This document shows positions 22,666 through 37,140 of a stretch of DNA of 64,000 nt, piece after piece. Numbering within the stretch: the first letter of the stretch is position 1; each line of letters opens with the position of its first letter. The stretch is taken from the NCBI GenBank assembly GCA_905250125.1, contig CAJNOL010000052.1, forward strand, positions 772-64,771, read 5' to 3'. Source of the stretch: Rotaria sordida (lineage: Eukaryota; Rotifera; Eurotatoria; Philodinida; Philodinidae). A program made the translations under genes and the position numbers. The notes beneath the pieces were generated by a model. The model worked only from the letters and a program-made list of their open reading frames with translations, was not told where the DNA came from and did not search any database.

Positions 22666-23668
22666 ATGAAATATTTATTTAATAAACTTTTAAATCAATT
22701 GTTTCTTTTTATTTCTTAAATATTTATTTTATATAGATCTGAATTTTTCCTTTTTTGTTAACACAGTAAATTTTTTCTCTCAAAAACTTTTATTTTTGCT
22801 GTTGTCTACGCATAGATCTTTATTTACCTTTTACAATATATTTTTTGTCTTTTATGTGTTTCGTTGCTTTGTTTTATTTTTTTTTTGGATATAGAAAGTC
22901 ATGAAATTGTTTTTGTTGAATGTTACCGGTGAATGAAAAACAAAAACAAATTTATCAAAAATAAACTAATTAATGCATTAACTAAATCAAGATATATTCG
23001 ATTTTTTTTTTGATTAATTTGATAATCAATATGAAAATCTAAATTGAATTTCTGATGATTTATCTTTTATCAGGTATTTATCTAATCAATTGATGACAAT
23101 GACAAATAGATTATAATTAAAATAAAAAAACAATTGTTATGTTCGATTTGTAGCGTCCTCTATCTAGTATTGTTTTCTATATATTTTTTTTGTTTTTTGT
23201 TTTGCTCTTTATTTTATTTATTTTTTAAAAGAATGATATAAACCTATAATAATTGGTTAATATTTTGATAAAATTCAAGTGATTCAATAATTTTTATTTT
23301 TCAAAAATTCTCTGTTACATTGGCAGATGACAAAGATGATGAGATGATGAGAGAGAGAGGGAGAGAGAGAGCAAGAGAAGAAAAACAGAGAATAAATAAA
23401 CAAATGAGGTTTGAAAAGAGAGGGAATGTTAGTTAGTTTAATATTGTTTAGATTCAAATATGATAATTATTAGATATTATTATTTTCTTTTAAATTGAAA
23501 TTGAATGTAGTTAAGATTTTAACTCTCATTGCATTGGATGATTATTTCATCATTCGTTTTTGTTTTTGTTTTTTTTTAAGTTTTAGAAAAACAAAAAAAA
23601 AATTTTTAACATCAATAACATCCCCTTTTTATAACAAAATCACAGAAAAAACCAAGCAATAATATACG
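22666..23668. other. KIDINS220-DDX3 intergenic region
   Basis: 1.0 kb, AT-rich. Contains the KIDINS220 poly(A) signal (AATAAA about 22680) and a purine-rich (GA)n microsatellite at about 23347-23375, which would lie in the DDX3 promoter or 5' UTR. No gene or RNA recognised. Confidence 0.45.
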
Positions 23669-27295
<3,627 letters not shown>

Positions 27296-28306
27296 AAGAA
27301 AATAACTAAAAACTAAATGATCAATATCCCTTTCTTTTTTTTTTTAATGATGCGCAATCTCATTCATCAACAATCATTTATTACATACATGATGTGTTTC
27401 TCTCTCTCTCTTTTTTTTTGACAGAAAACTGTTATTTTTTTTTCGCTCTCTGTTTGATTGTTTCATGTTATGTTCGTTTCATTTCATATACATACACTAA
27501 AACGGACTGGCGCTTATCCGCTCGGTTTTTTTTTTCTTTCTTGTTTTTTGTTCTTTGCCGACAGTAAACGGTCATCGGTCTTCTCTATATTGATTTGAAA
27601 CTTAATTTTTATTTGTTTATTTCAATGTTTCTCTCGTTCTATTATTGTCTTTTTTTCTTTTTGTCCTATTTCGCATATATTTTCTCCCCCTTTGTTCATA
27701 CAGTACATGTATGTTTATTTAACACAAATGATGATACTTTTTTTCTGAGATCAAGTATTTGAAAAAGAAAAAAACGATGATCTCGAATGAGAGTATCATT
27801 ATTTATATCTATTAAGACGCATATTAGCGTCATGATTTGAGAGTAGTTTGGATGTTAAATTATATCAAAAACGAAAATGAATGAGATAAAGAAAAAATAT
27901 ATATATATAGGAGAACAAAAGATAAGTAATAACATATAATGAAATAAAATAGAACCATGTTTGATCGACGTTAAATATAGGAGTCATATTGAATTCAATC
28001 GATCGTTATTTCTGATTTAAAATACAAGATATTATATTGCCATGTTGGCATTTCATTTCAATTCTGAAGGTCGATACTTTCGACTTAAGTAGAGGCTCTT
28101 GAGCATAGTAGAGGTGGTATCATCTTGACAACTGCCACGTCGCCAATTATTCCGATGGGTATAAATTAGTTCTAATCGAGCATTCTCATTTTATACATTT
28201 GTTCGGTATTATACAGTAAGTGATGTTTTCATTTTTATTTTTACTTTAATGTAACTATATGATATATAGTTTAGTTTCGTGAATTAAACAATAACGATAA
28301 ATTGAA
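27296..28306. other. DDX3-cyclophilin intergenic region with hairpin and TATA box
   Basis: Holds the DDX3 3' UTR, probably long and pyrimidine-rich. An imperfect stem-loop lies at about 27728-27801 (atgatact..gagatca against tgatctc..agtatcat). A (TA)n run is near 27899-27909 and AATAAA near 27943. Near 28160 there is a TATA-like gtataaatt preceded by a locally GC-richer stretch, a plausible core promoter for the cyclophilin gene. At 28216 a gtaagtgatg donor suggests a 5' UTR intron. Confidence 0.45.
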
Positions 28307-29232
28307 ATGTCAATGATCTTTGCTTTACTTATATGTTTATCTATTCAACAAATAATTGTTACGGAAGCATATGATGAAAGATATAGTTTGGATGATGATA
28401 TACCTGAAAAATTTTATGTAACACATGAAGCATGGTTTAATATATCAGTGAGAGAAAATAAAATATCTGCACCAATTAAATCAAAACAAATTGTAATTGG
28501 TTTATTTGGTGAAATTTGTCCAATGACTGTTACTAATTTTGCTACAATTACTAAAGGTCTTCGACGAGGATCGGTAAATATTGAAAATCTATATTTCAAG
28601 ATCATATTATTATTTATAAAATAACTTTCTAGGAGAAATATACTTATAAAGGTACGCCTATTCATCGTATTGTTCGTGATTTTGTTATTCAAACTGGTGA
28701 TTTTACAAACGGAGATGGTACTGGAGGTAAAAAATATAAAATGTTTTTCATGATCGAATCTATGTTTTTTTTTTTAATATAAAAATATTTTTTGTTATTT
28801 TAATAGGCAAAAGTATTTATGGTGATAAATTTATTGATGAAAATTATATTTTAAGTCATCGTTCACCTGGTTGGGTATCAATGGCAAATTATGGGAAAGA
28901 TACAAATGGAGCACAATGGTTTGTAACACTTGTACCTGCTCGATGGCTTGATGGTCATCATGTGGCTTTTGGACGTGTTATTTCAGGAATGGTAAAAGAA
29001 TTATTTTATTTATAAATATTATTATTATTTATAATATTTATATTGTATGTTTTATTTTTTTGTTCTCTTTAAGGATTTCGTATATGAATTAGGTGAAATG
29101 GAAACATTCAGAGGAACAAGTATTCCAAAGAAATATATTGTTATTGATGATTGTGGTTTAAATGATATTACAAAATATGAACTAACATATGCACAATTAG
29201 GTTCTTATGATGATTTAGTTAGTAGTTCTTAA
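28307..29232 (+). CDS. Secreted cyclophilin-type peptidyl-prolyl isomerase
   Basis: Four exons: 28307-28573, 28633-28726, 28807-28991, 29074-29232; 234 aa. An N-terminal signal peptide (hydrophobic [15 protein letters not shown], cut near TEA) sends it to the ER or outside, as in cyclophilin B/C types. The active site looks intact: [14 protein letters not shown] supplies the Arg, Phe and Gln of the pocket, QWFVTL the Phe, and [12 protein letters not shown] the Trp and His. It catalyses cis-trans proline isomerisation during folding. An extra about 30-residue lead ([12 protein letters not shown]..) precedes the barrel. No KDEL-type retention signal at the C-terminus (..DDLVSSS). AATAAA at 29278. 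Ferritin follows 232 bp downstream on the same strand. Confidence 0.93.
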
Positions 29233-29464
29233 ATAACTTATGCTTTATCTTCCTTTTTTTTTTTGTTGTTTTGAAATAATAAATCATCTGGTTTCCCTTT
29301 TTTTTTCTTCTTCATAAATATCATATGATTGTGCAAGTCATGTGTACTTTGGATAACAAAGATATTTCGATAAAGAGCAAAATAAGATAAGAGATATCTA
29401 TGCTTTCTTCTATTTCTTCTTTTTTAATATATTTCATTTTACATAAATATTCGCTCGTTTTAAC

Positions 29465-30037
29465 ATGGTGTCATCATCGATGTTTATCAACATTATTAGT
29501 ATTCTATTTTTTTTACCATTTATATTTGGTAATAATTTAAAAAATGTATATGAAAATCAAGTACAAAAAGAATTTCTTGCTTCAAATACATATTTAACAT
29601 TTGCTCATCGTCTAGCTACACGTGGTATTTATCAGGGTTTTGCAAAATTTTTTTTTGATTCAGCTGAAGAAGAACGTGATCATGGAAAAAAATTACTTGA
29701 TTTTTATAATGTACGTAATCGTGAATTACTTTTTTATGATATCAAAATTACGGATGAAATAGCATCAATGCATAATCTTACAAAAATGATACAAACAGCT
29801 GAACAAATGGAACGACAAGTATATGATAATCTTATTGAAGTACGTTTAGCAGCAGATACTGATAAAGATTATCCAACTGTTCATTTTATTGAACAAGTAA
29901 TGCTTGAAGAACAAACAACAGCTGTGAAATATATGCATGATTTACTTAAACGTATTGAACGTAATTCGGATAATTCAACAATTTTATTACAAATGATTGA
30001 TCAAGATTTACGAAAAAAACAACTGAAGAAACCATAA
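29465..30037 (+). CDS. Secreted ferritin, heavy-chain-type ferroxidase centre
   Basis: Single-exon gene, 190 aa. A signal peptide (about residues 6-22, MFINIISILFFLPFIFG) marks it as a secreted or vesicular ferritin, as is common in invertebrates. The four-helix ferritin fold follows. Ferroxidase ligands are visible: the first Glu in QKEFLASNTYL with its Tyr, the E..E..H set in SAEEERDHGKK, the Glu in EQMERQVYDNL, and the Glu/Gln pair in FIEQVMLEEQ. It should therefore oxidise Fe(II) and store Fe(III). The stop codon overlaps an AATAAA (ccataataaag), so the 3' UTR is likely very short. No iron-responsive element (CAGTGN hairpin) was found in the 5' region. It is unusual here in lacking introns while its neighbours have many. 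Confidence 0.93.
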   Translation: MVSSSMFINIISILFFLPFIFGNNLKNVYENQVQKEFLASNTYLTFAHRLATRGIYQGFAKFFFDSAEEERDHGKKLLDFYNVRNRELLFYDIKITDEIASMHNLTKMIQTAEQMERQVYDNLIEVRLAADTDKDYPTVHFIEQVMLEEQTTAVKYMHDLLKRIERNSDNSTILLQMIDQDLRKKQLKKP

Positions 30038-31477
30038 TAAAGACAGACTTATTGACTTTCATGTTCTATTTACTTTTTTTTTCTTTCCTTTTTTTTCTGT
30101 ATTCTTTATTATAATTTATAAGGTTTTGTATAACAAACAAAAAGAATATAAGAAAACTCAACCAAGATATAATACATATAGGTACTTATCTTATGAAGAA
30201 TTTTGTCTGAAAAGAAATGATAAAATCTAATTCTATACTATTTCATAAAAGTAACAAATTATAGAGAAGAATAAAAGGTCATGCAGTGGTATTCTACTAT
30301 CTCGTGATGAAAACAAAGACATATATTAACTTATCACTAATATAAATATTGTTGCATACGTGATCATGACTGAATCGTGTAAATATGTGAAACTGTAGAT
30401 GGTAGGTTTTGACAGTGGACAATGTGTGAAAATGTCTTTCGATTTATTTCATCATACAGAAGAAACTTTTTTGAATAGAGCATAGTCCAATTTTTTTTCT
30501 ATTGAAAAGTACTTCTTCAATTGATTTATGGTATTTGATTCGAAATAATTTCATTAAAAAAAAGTTATAATAATTAAAACAAACAATTTTTCTCATTTGC
30601 AAAGTAAAACACTCGATATTTGATCTAATTTCTTTAGTATTACAGTAAGTATATCTGCATAGCATTACATTTAACTCTGAGCTAACTGATTGTATATCAA
30701 AATCGAGAATAACTTTATTTCATCAATGAGAAAATGAACAGCTATATATACAACAACAATAGATAGTAAGAATCTTTTTTTCAAACATTTTTGAAAGACA
30801 ATATATTAGGAGAAGAGAAAGAAATCATCATATTATGGGTAATATAAACAAAACGATTTATTCTCTACTGAAAATAAAAAATACAGACGGTACAACATAT
30901 GTACTACCGTCCGCAATTTTACTTCAATGTTCAGATAATGAAAATCTGAAAACGTCAATCAATGTAAATATGCATAATTTTTATTCTTTACTCAAACACA
31001 TGATTTCTTCAAGAATCCTTAGCTTAAATTAATCTGTATTCTATAGAGATAAAAATTAAAACTGAACGTCAAAAGTGGAAAAATACGTTTTTTCTTCCTC
31101 AAACATCACCAGTAAACAGGCGTGCAGAATCTGTCGGTAAAATAAAAAATTTCCCCGAACGGCAAAATTTTTGCAAAAAAATTTCTCTGGCTATAAAATT
31201 CAATTAAAAAAACGAGTTTTCTTGTTGAAGATGTTTATTCAAAAAAAACCAACTACCACTATTTAATACATTGCAAATACACATAAAAAAATGCTACTAT
31301 TTAATATCGTTTGGTTTAGGTAATCAGATTACTTGTACTTTTCATAAACGATTTAAACTAACAGAAACAAGCGAAACAAGTTTTCAAACTTGGTATTGTT
31401 CACTTTTTTTATATGAAATAATCATTGTCTATCTTTCATTCGGCTAAAATAATTATTGAGTGAATTTGCAATAAGTA
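30038..31477. other. Ferritin-to-transposon intergenic region
   Basis: 1.4 kb of AT-rich DNA. ORFs at 30444-30665 (minus) and 30835-31032 (plus) show no recognisable features. Near 31110 there is gtgcagaatctgtcggtaaaa, a motif repeated at about 37759 on the far side of TRAPPC5. No RNA gene seen. Confidence 0.4.
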
Positions 31478-32262
31478 GAGTAGAGTGAAGCTATTATGAA
31501 CGCGTTTTCAACACTCGCAACTTGAAGTCTTATAACTTTTTTATTTTTTAATATTTTTATGAACAAAAAACACTGAAACGTAGCCTGAAGTATTCTGTGC
31601 ATGTTGATCTGAAAATCTCTAAAAACTATCTGTCGAAAATTATTCAGCACCTGTTTTGCTAGAAGCTCCATGAATTGTTCAGAATAGTCCCACACCGGGT
31701 TATTATGAACATTTGCTGTATACTGTGGAGCAATTATGAACACTCAGTCAAAATAGCTAGCAAAATTCGACTCCATTCGAAATTACTTTAATCATCATAG
31801 GAAAAAGATTAGTTAGTAAATTTTTTACAACTAGATAGAGCATCTTTTACTTTACAATCACTAAGATTCGTTCATCCATATCTCTCTATTTTCGCGTAAT
31901 AGTAATCAAAATGATAACAGGTAGTTAATATTTAAGAAATTTTTTTTTGTTCATAATAGCCTCATTAGGGCTATATAAATATAAAGCAGATATAGTGGGA
32001 CAATTATGAACACTGTGCTAAAATGCCTATAATATGCAGATTTTTACAGGTGATCACTTTTCAAGCAAACTAAGCATTACCTTAAAAAATTTCTGCAGAA
32101 GAATTTATAGAGAATAAAATTCGGAGCAGTCCAATACGAAATTATTTGTCATTAAAATAAACAATAAGATTATTATACAACATACATGAAATTATGTTTA
32201 TTCATGAACACGTTTTTAGTGAGATACTTTAAACTTATCATAAACTAATTTTTCAAAATCGA
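31478..32262 (+). repeat. Left terminal inverted repeat of the pogo-like element
   Basis: About 785 bp, matching the right arm at 35084-35865 with only scattered mismatches. It contains a 96-codon open frame on the minus strand (31453-31743) that is also open in the other arm. This is most simply a by-product of arm identity. Confidence 0.8.
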
Positions 32263-32456
32263 GTAATATTTTTATTTCACAAAGTTTTACAAGTTTTCAT
32301 ACACATTGAATTTCTTTAAAACTAGCAAGATGAGTAGGAGATAAATCAAATAAAAAGATCATGAGATAAATAGCCCATTAAGAAAAAAACAACATTATAA
32401 ATATAACAAATAACTTAGTTTAGATTATCGAATTTGCATAATTGAAAGAACAACAA

Positions 32457-33017
32457 TTAATACAATGATAATAAATGTAAGTTTTCACTTGACCAACATG
32501 ACCAGCATATTGGTACGTTGCATTGAGAACAGTAACCTCCTACATATAATATATTAATATATTGATGGCAATTGCCACAGATAGATGTTGATACGTTCTG
32601 TAATGGTCGTAGTACATGTGAAGTCGAATTAGAGAACAATAAATGACATGTAGGATTTTGTAAACCAGTTGATAATGAAGAATCAAGAACATTATAATCA
32701 TAATGGCATCGTTGAGATGAAGAGTCGTTCATAGAAGAAATCATTTGTGAATTATGAACATCAGGTAATTTTTCTGTTAAAGATTTAGTTTTATTTGAAC
32801 ATTTTTTTGAAGATTCATTTTCACCACTAGTTGTTGATTTTTTATTCACCAACTTGTTGTTGTTCTTTTTAGGTTGCTTCATGATACTTTCACCATAAAC
32901 ATCTAAATCTGTAATACTAACACCATAAGGTCTTCTAATAAGACGTTTGGCTGTTTTTAATGTTGCTGATTGTTTTGGTGATAAATATTTCGCTACTATA
33001 GCTTCCACAGCTAACAA
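32457..33017 (-). CDS. Possible 3' exon of the transposase, with a Cys-pair zinc-binding motif
   Basis: Open frame of 186 codons inside the pogo-like element, on the transposase strand and downstream of it. The N-terminal half is basic (LSPKQSATLKTAKRLIRRPYG.., KKNNNK) and resembles C-terminal tails of Tigger-like transposases. The C-terminal part has C-x2-C...C-x2-C...C-x2-C spacing (CGNCHQ, CSQCNV, CWSCW), suggesting a small zinc-binding fold. It may be a spliced 3' exon of the transposase or a separate accessory protein; I cannot decide. Confidence 0.45.
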   Translation of the reverse strand: MLAVEAIVAKYLSPKQSATLKTAKRLIRRPYGVSITDLDVYGESIMKQPKKNNNKLVNKKSTTSGENESSKKCSNKTKSLTEKLPDVHNSQMISSMNDSSSQRCHYDYNVLDSSLSTGLQNPTCHLLFSNSTSHVLRPLQNVSTSICGNCHQYINILYVGGYCSQCNVPICWSCWSSENLHLLSLY

Positions 33018-33071
33018 CGATCTAGTAGAACCGAAAATTAATTTTAAGAAATGCTTTTGAAAATGGTATCT

Positions 33072-34805
33072 CTATAGATGAATCAAATGAATACTTGAAT
33101 CTGTTGATGCAGCAGATGAAGAAGTTGAATTAAAAGATAAATTTGATGAAGATAAATGAATGTGTTCAGTAGGACTTGTCATCGTTATTGAGGTGGAAGG
33201 TTTTTCATGACTTAAAGTTGTTGATTCCAAAGGATTCGTTGCATTTAAAACTTTATCTAGTACTTTATATGTATTTGCTGTTGTATCATGAATTGAAAAA
33301 TCAGTATCAATATGTGTAGGATTTGTTTCAAATTGAGAATTTGTTGTTGATGTTGAACGATCTATAATAACAAGACAAAAAAATAGTATTGAGAAACTCA
33401 GTTTAAAATTTACCAATATTTAAATTTGGAGCTTAATTTGATCGAGCTAGTCTATTTCGTTGAATTATTGATTCATTATTCGATCGTAGTGATGAATCTA
33501 ATTCATTTGATAATGTTTGAATAGATTGTTTTGATGATGATACTGTTGTTGATAAATTATTTTTGATTATTCTACGATTTTTAATAGCACATGGATCATA
33601 TGGGCAAATGCCCGATCTAGCAAAAGCTGTCGAGTAATGTGCAGGTATAAGTGCAAAATCATAAAGTTGAGAGTATAGCTGCACAAATTCGTGTTTCTCC
33701 ATAGATTTTGACGTTCTTTTATTTCGTTCCCAAAGCAGTTGTTTCCACTGTTGCTTGACGTACTTTAAGGTGTAAACGTCCAAGGGTTGTAAGAGATGAG
33801 TTGAATGATTTGGTAAACATAGAAGGTGTATGTTGTTTTCAATGGCCAAACGTGCGACCTTAATTGATAAATGAGAGTAATGACCATCGAAAATTAATAG
33901 TAATGGTCTTGGTAAATCTTTGGTATTCGGTATGAACATCTTTTGCAGGTAATCGAAGAAACAGTTCTCATCTGTCCATCCGGATTTAGTACTATTGTAA
34001 ATTACACCTTTCATTACGTTTTTTGGACACCAACGAGTATATAATCTTTGAGATTTGTATATGATGTACGGTGGTAAACACATACCGCTCACTGATATTA
34101 TTAATAAGGCGGTAGTATAAACTCTACCACTACTTCCTTGAACTCTATAAAAAGAGATAAGCATCATATAATTAGAATGAGTAAAAATCAATAGAGTGAA
34201 ACATAAGATTTACTTACTGAGTGGCATATTTCGTATCACGTTTCATGACAACCACACGGCTTCTCGCCTTTTCGGCGAAGCCCAATTCATCCATATTAAA
34301 AATGGACTGTGCTTTGTCCAACTGATTTAACTGCTTCAGAACATGATACAAATTATTAAACCACCCGTCAATAACATCACGTGTGACACCTTTAGCATAT
34401 GCATTTTCCAGAGAATTACTTTTCATAACTTTCAATTCGTTCTTCCATTGTTTCAAAAATGAATGATACTAGTCTTTTTTGGGGGCTCCACCAGCAAACC
34501 GAGACTTCAAATCCATAATTTCTACATATTCTTCGACATACTTTAAGACATCATTACATGTACATAATTGGCCCCATTCCTGCAAAGTAATAATAAGATT
34601 TACTCAGTATGGTTCTTCTTCAATTGACAAAGCAGGTGAACGTCCTGTATTTGTCTTAAGTGAATATAAAACATGTGTTGATAAAGTACTTAATGCAATG
34701 TTAAAATCATGACTAGCTTGTTTATAAGTCAATTTTTCTACTTCAATTAATTTAACGGCTTTTTTAAGATCTTCTTCAGTGTATGCTGGCCCGGAAGTTT
34801 TCGCT
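33072..34805 (-). pseudogene. Pogo/Tigger-type transposase, broken
   Basis: Reads right to left. The N-terminus (34805-34600) is a psq-like helix-turn-helix (EEDLKKAVKLIE.. LTYKQASHDFNI). An apparent one-base shift lies near 34798, an in-frame TGA at 34604-34606 and an in-frame TAG at 34469-34471, each inside conserved sequence. An intron lies at 34145-34217. The DDE core follows: FNMDELG (first Asp), LLIFDGHYSH (second Asp), CLPNHSTHLLQPLDV (third acidic residue), then KYVKQQWKQLLW and ARSGICPYDP, all typical of the DDE_1 pogo/jerky family. A Ser/Thr-rich 3' part (about 33356-33072, starting DRSTSTT after a ttattatag acceptor) probably belongs to the same gene. With three lesions the protein is unlikely to be active. 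Confidence 0.8.
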
Positions 34806-35083
34806 TATACGTTCGAACTATAGAGAAGGATCACCAAAAAATATAACTAAAAACCAAGGGCCATAATCAACTAAAACCAAAACAAAGATAAACCATAGAT
34901 AGTTATAAAAAAGAATAACCACCAACAAATATAACCAAAAAAACACCACGAAAAATTATCACCAAAAATTAAAAAAATAATCACCACTTATTAATACCAA
35001 AAAGATAACCGAAGATAATAAAGATTTATTTTCGGATATTTAACCAACAATATTTTAGTCAACTTCTTCAATGAATTCTATCA
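34806..35083. other. Element interior between transposase 5' end and right arm
   Basis: A-rich, low-complexity sequence with repeated short accaaaaa/aaccaaa runs. It would contain the transposase promoter on the minus strand. Nothing else seen. Confidence 0.35.
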
Positions 35084-35865
35084 TCGATTTTGAAAAATTA
35101 GTTTATGATAAGTTTAAAGTATCTCACTAAAAACGTGTTCATGAATAAACAAAATTTCATGTATGTTGTATAATAATCTTATTGTTTATTTTAATGACAA
35201 ATAATTTCGTACTGGACTGCTCCGAATTTTATTCTCTATAAATTCTTCTTCAGAAATTTTTTAAGATAATGCTTAGTTTGCTTGAAAAGTGATCACCTGT
35301 AAAAATCTGCATATTATAGGCATTTTAGCACAGTGTTCATAATTGTCCCACTATATCTGCTTTATATTTATATAGCTCCAATGAGGCTATTATGAACAAA
35401 AAAAAATTATTTTAATATTAACTACCTGTTATCATTTTGATTACTATTACGCGAAAATAGAAGATATGGATGAACGAATCTTAGTGATTGTAACGTAAAA
35501 GATGCTATCTAGTTGTAAAAAATTTACTAACTAATCTTTTTCCTATGATGATTAAAGTAATTTCGAATGGAGTCGAATTTTGCTTGCTATTTTGACTGAG
35601 TGTTCATAATTGCTCCACAGTATACAGCAAATGTTCATAATAACCCGGTGTGGGACTATTCTGGAAAACTCATGGAGCTTCTAGCAAAACAGGTGCTGAA
35701 TAATTTTCGACAGATAGTTTTTAGAGATTTTCAGATCAACATGCACAGAATACTTCAGGCTACGTTTCAGTGTTTTTTGTTCATAAAAATATTAAAAAAT
35801 AAAAAAGTTATAAGACCTCAAATTGCGAGTGTTGAAAATGCATTCATAATAGCTCCACTCTACTC
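35084..35865 (-). repeat. Right terminal inverted repeat of the pogo-like element
   Basis: About 782 bp, reverse complement of 31478-32262. A plus-strand 108-codon open frame (35600-35926) mirrors the one in the left arm. Small differences between arms show modest divergence after insertion. Confidence 0.8.
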
Positions 35866-36209
35866 CATACATTTAAACAACGGAAAAAATTTCTTTTTAT
35901 TGAATATGTTTGTTAAAATCATCTAAACTTCGTAAGATTTATCGACTTAGATATTCAACAATATAAAACCGTATCCTATTTTGATGAACATCTGGTTTAT
36001 ACTGACCTCTATCAAACAAAGTCTTTCACGATTCGTTATCAAAATCTACCAGCACACTATGTTTATATTTTTACTAAATGCTGCTTTGATTTCATACGTT
36101 GCACAGACATTGATGAATACGAACAATAAACATGAAAGCATTTTTTTATCTATCGTTTTTTTCCTATTCTATTTATAATTTGATATTCAATTAGATATTA
36201 ATAATAAAA
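35866..36209. other. Spacer upstream of TRAPPC5
   Basis: 344 bp of AT-rich sequence between the transposon end and the TRAPPC5 start; it must contain the TRAPPC5 promoter. No TATA box stands out. Confidence 0.35.
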
Positions 36210-37140
36210 ATGTCCATGCAAGCACCTACATATTTAAGATCATCGGCTTTGGATCGATCTTTACAAAAAACAAGAGGAGATGTAAATTATATATGTTAAA
36301 GAAAGAAAAAAATTATTGTTAAGAAAATCTTATTCTTTTCTTAAGATCAACTTGAGTACATTTGCTTTACTATTTTCTGAAATGGTTCAATATTCACAAA
36401 ATCGTGTTGATAATATATATGATCTTCAAACCAAGTAACTTATTCTTTTTTTGTTTTTGTTTGCTAGTAAAATTCAAATATAATATGAATAATATAGACT
36501 ATCTGATTTGGGTCATCATGTTGGTACTCGAATACTTGATTTATATTTTTTACGTGTTGCAAAAGACAAACGTGAAGTACGTCTTACACCAATGCTTGTA
36601 TTTATTCAAAAAACATTTTGGAAAGTAAGTCGAATACAATATAAAAATTATTTGAAATCAAATTATTATTATTATATAGTTTTTATTCAATCGTGAAGCT
36701 GACAATCTTGAACAACATGCACAAGAACCCAATGTTTGTATGTGTTGAGAATTTATCCATATTATAATATATCTACTAAATATATTTATTAAGATTATAT
36801 CATTGAACGTGAATGTCTTGTTAATAAATTTATTTCTGTTCCTAAAGATAAAGGTATAAGAATAATTAATAAATAAAAATTGGACATAAATAAATATTTT
36901 ATTTTGTTCAGGCAATTTAAACTGTGCTGCATTTGTTGCTGGTATTGTTGAAAGTGTTTTATCTACTAGTGGTTTTGTATGTAATATTGAATTTAAATTA
37001 TTCAAATAAATGATCATATGTATTTTATGTAAATATAGAAATGTAAAGTTCTTACACATCAAGGAAATCGTGGTACAACATATGTGATTACGTTTGCTCA
37101 ATCAGTGATGGATCGTGAAAGTCGATTAGATACTAAATGA
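36210..37140 (+). CDS. TRAPPC5: TRAPPC5 (Trs31), TRAPP complex subunit
   Basis: Seven exons: 36210-36281, 36346-36434, 36498-36624, 36680-36737, 36794-36853, 36912-36976, 37039-37140; 190 aa, the usual family length. Family blocks are clear: RSSALDRSL, LSTFALLFSEMVQYSQNRV, LGHHVGTRILD, READNLEQ, YYIIERECLVNKFISVPKDK, LNCAAFVAGIVESVL and a final GTTYVITF. The protein is a Bet3-fold subunit of the TRAPP tethering/Rab-activating complexes at the ER-Golgi. The donor of exon 4 is taken at gtatgtg after ..AATGTTT because that keeps the YYIIERE block in frame. AATAAA about 37266. It sits 345 bp from the end of the pogo-like element. Confidence 0.95.

Larger units (their letters stand above)
31478..35865. 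mobile_element. Pogo/Tigger-like DNA transposon with about 785-bp terminal inverted repeats
   Basis: Left arm 31478-32262 and right arm 35084-35865 are near-identical reverse complements (outer ends gagtagagtg / cactctactc; inner ends ..ttttcaaaatcga / tcgattttgaaaa..). Each arm carries about five copies of a GTTCATAATWGYYCCAC-like motif; in the right arm they lie near 35335, 35385 (inverted), 35602, 35633 and 35842, and are candidate transposase-binding sites. Between the arms lies a minus-strand transposase with several lesions. Total length about 4.4 kb. A clean TA target duplication could not be settled by eye. Arms this long are unusual for pogo-type elements. Confidence 0.82.

Noticed and set aside
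29330..29465. Iron-responsive element upstream of ferritin
   Set aside because: No CAGTGN loop with a bulged C stem is present in the 5' region; the cagtgg at about 30287 is downstream and not in a suitable hairpin.
30835..31032. 65-codon ORF between ferritin and the transposon
   Set aside because: No recognisable domain, no splice partners and ordinary AT-rich composition.
36658..37101. 147-codon minus-strand ORF
   Set aside because: Exactly antisense to TRAPPC5 exons and introns; the plus-strand model matches the family throughout.
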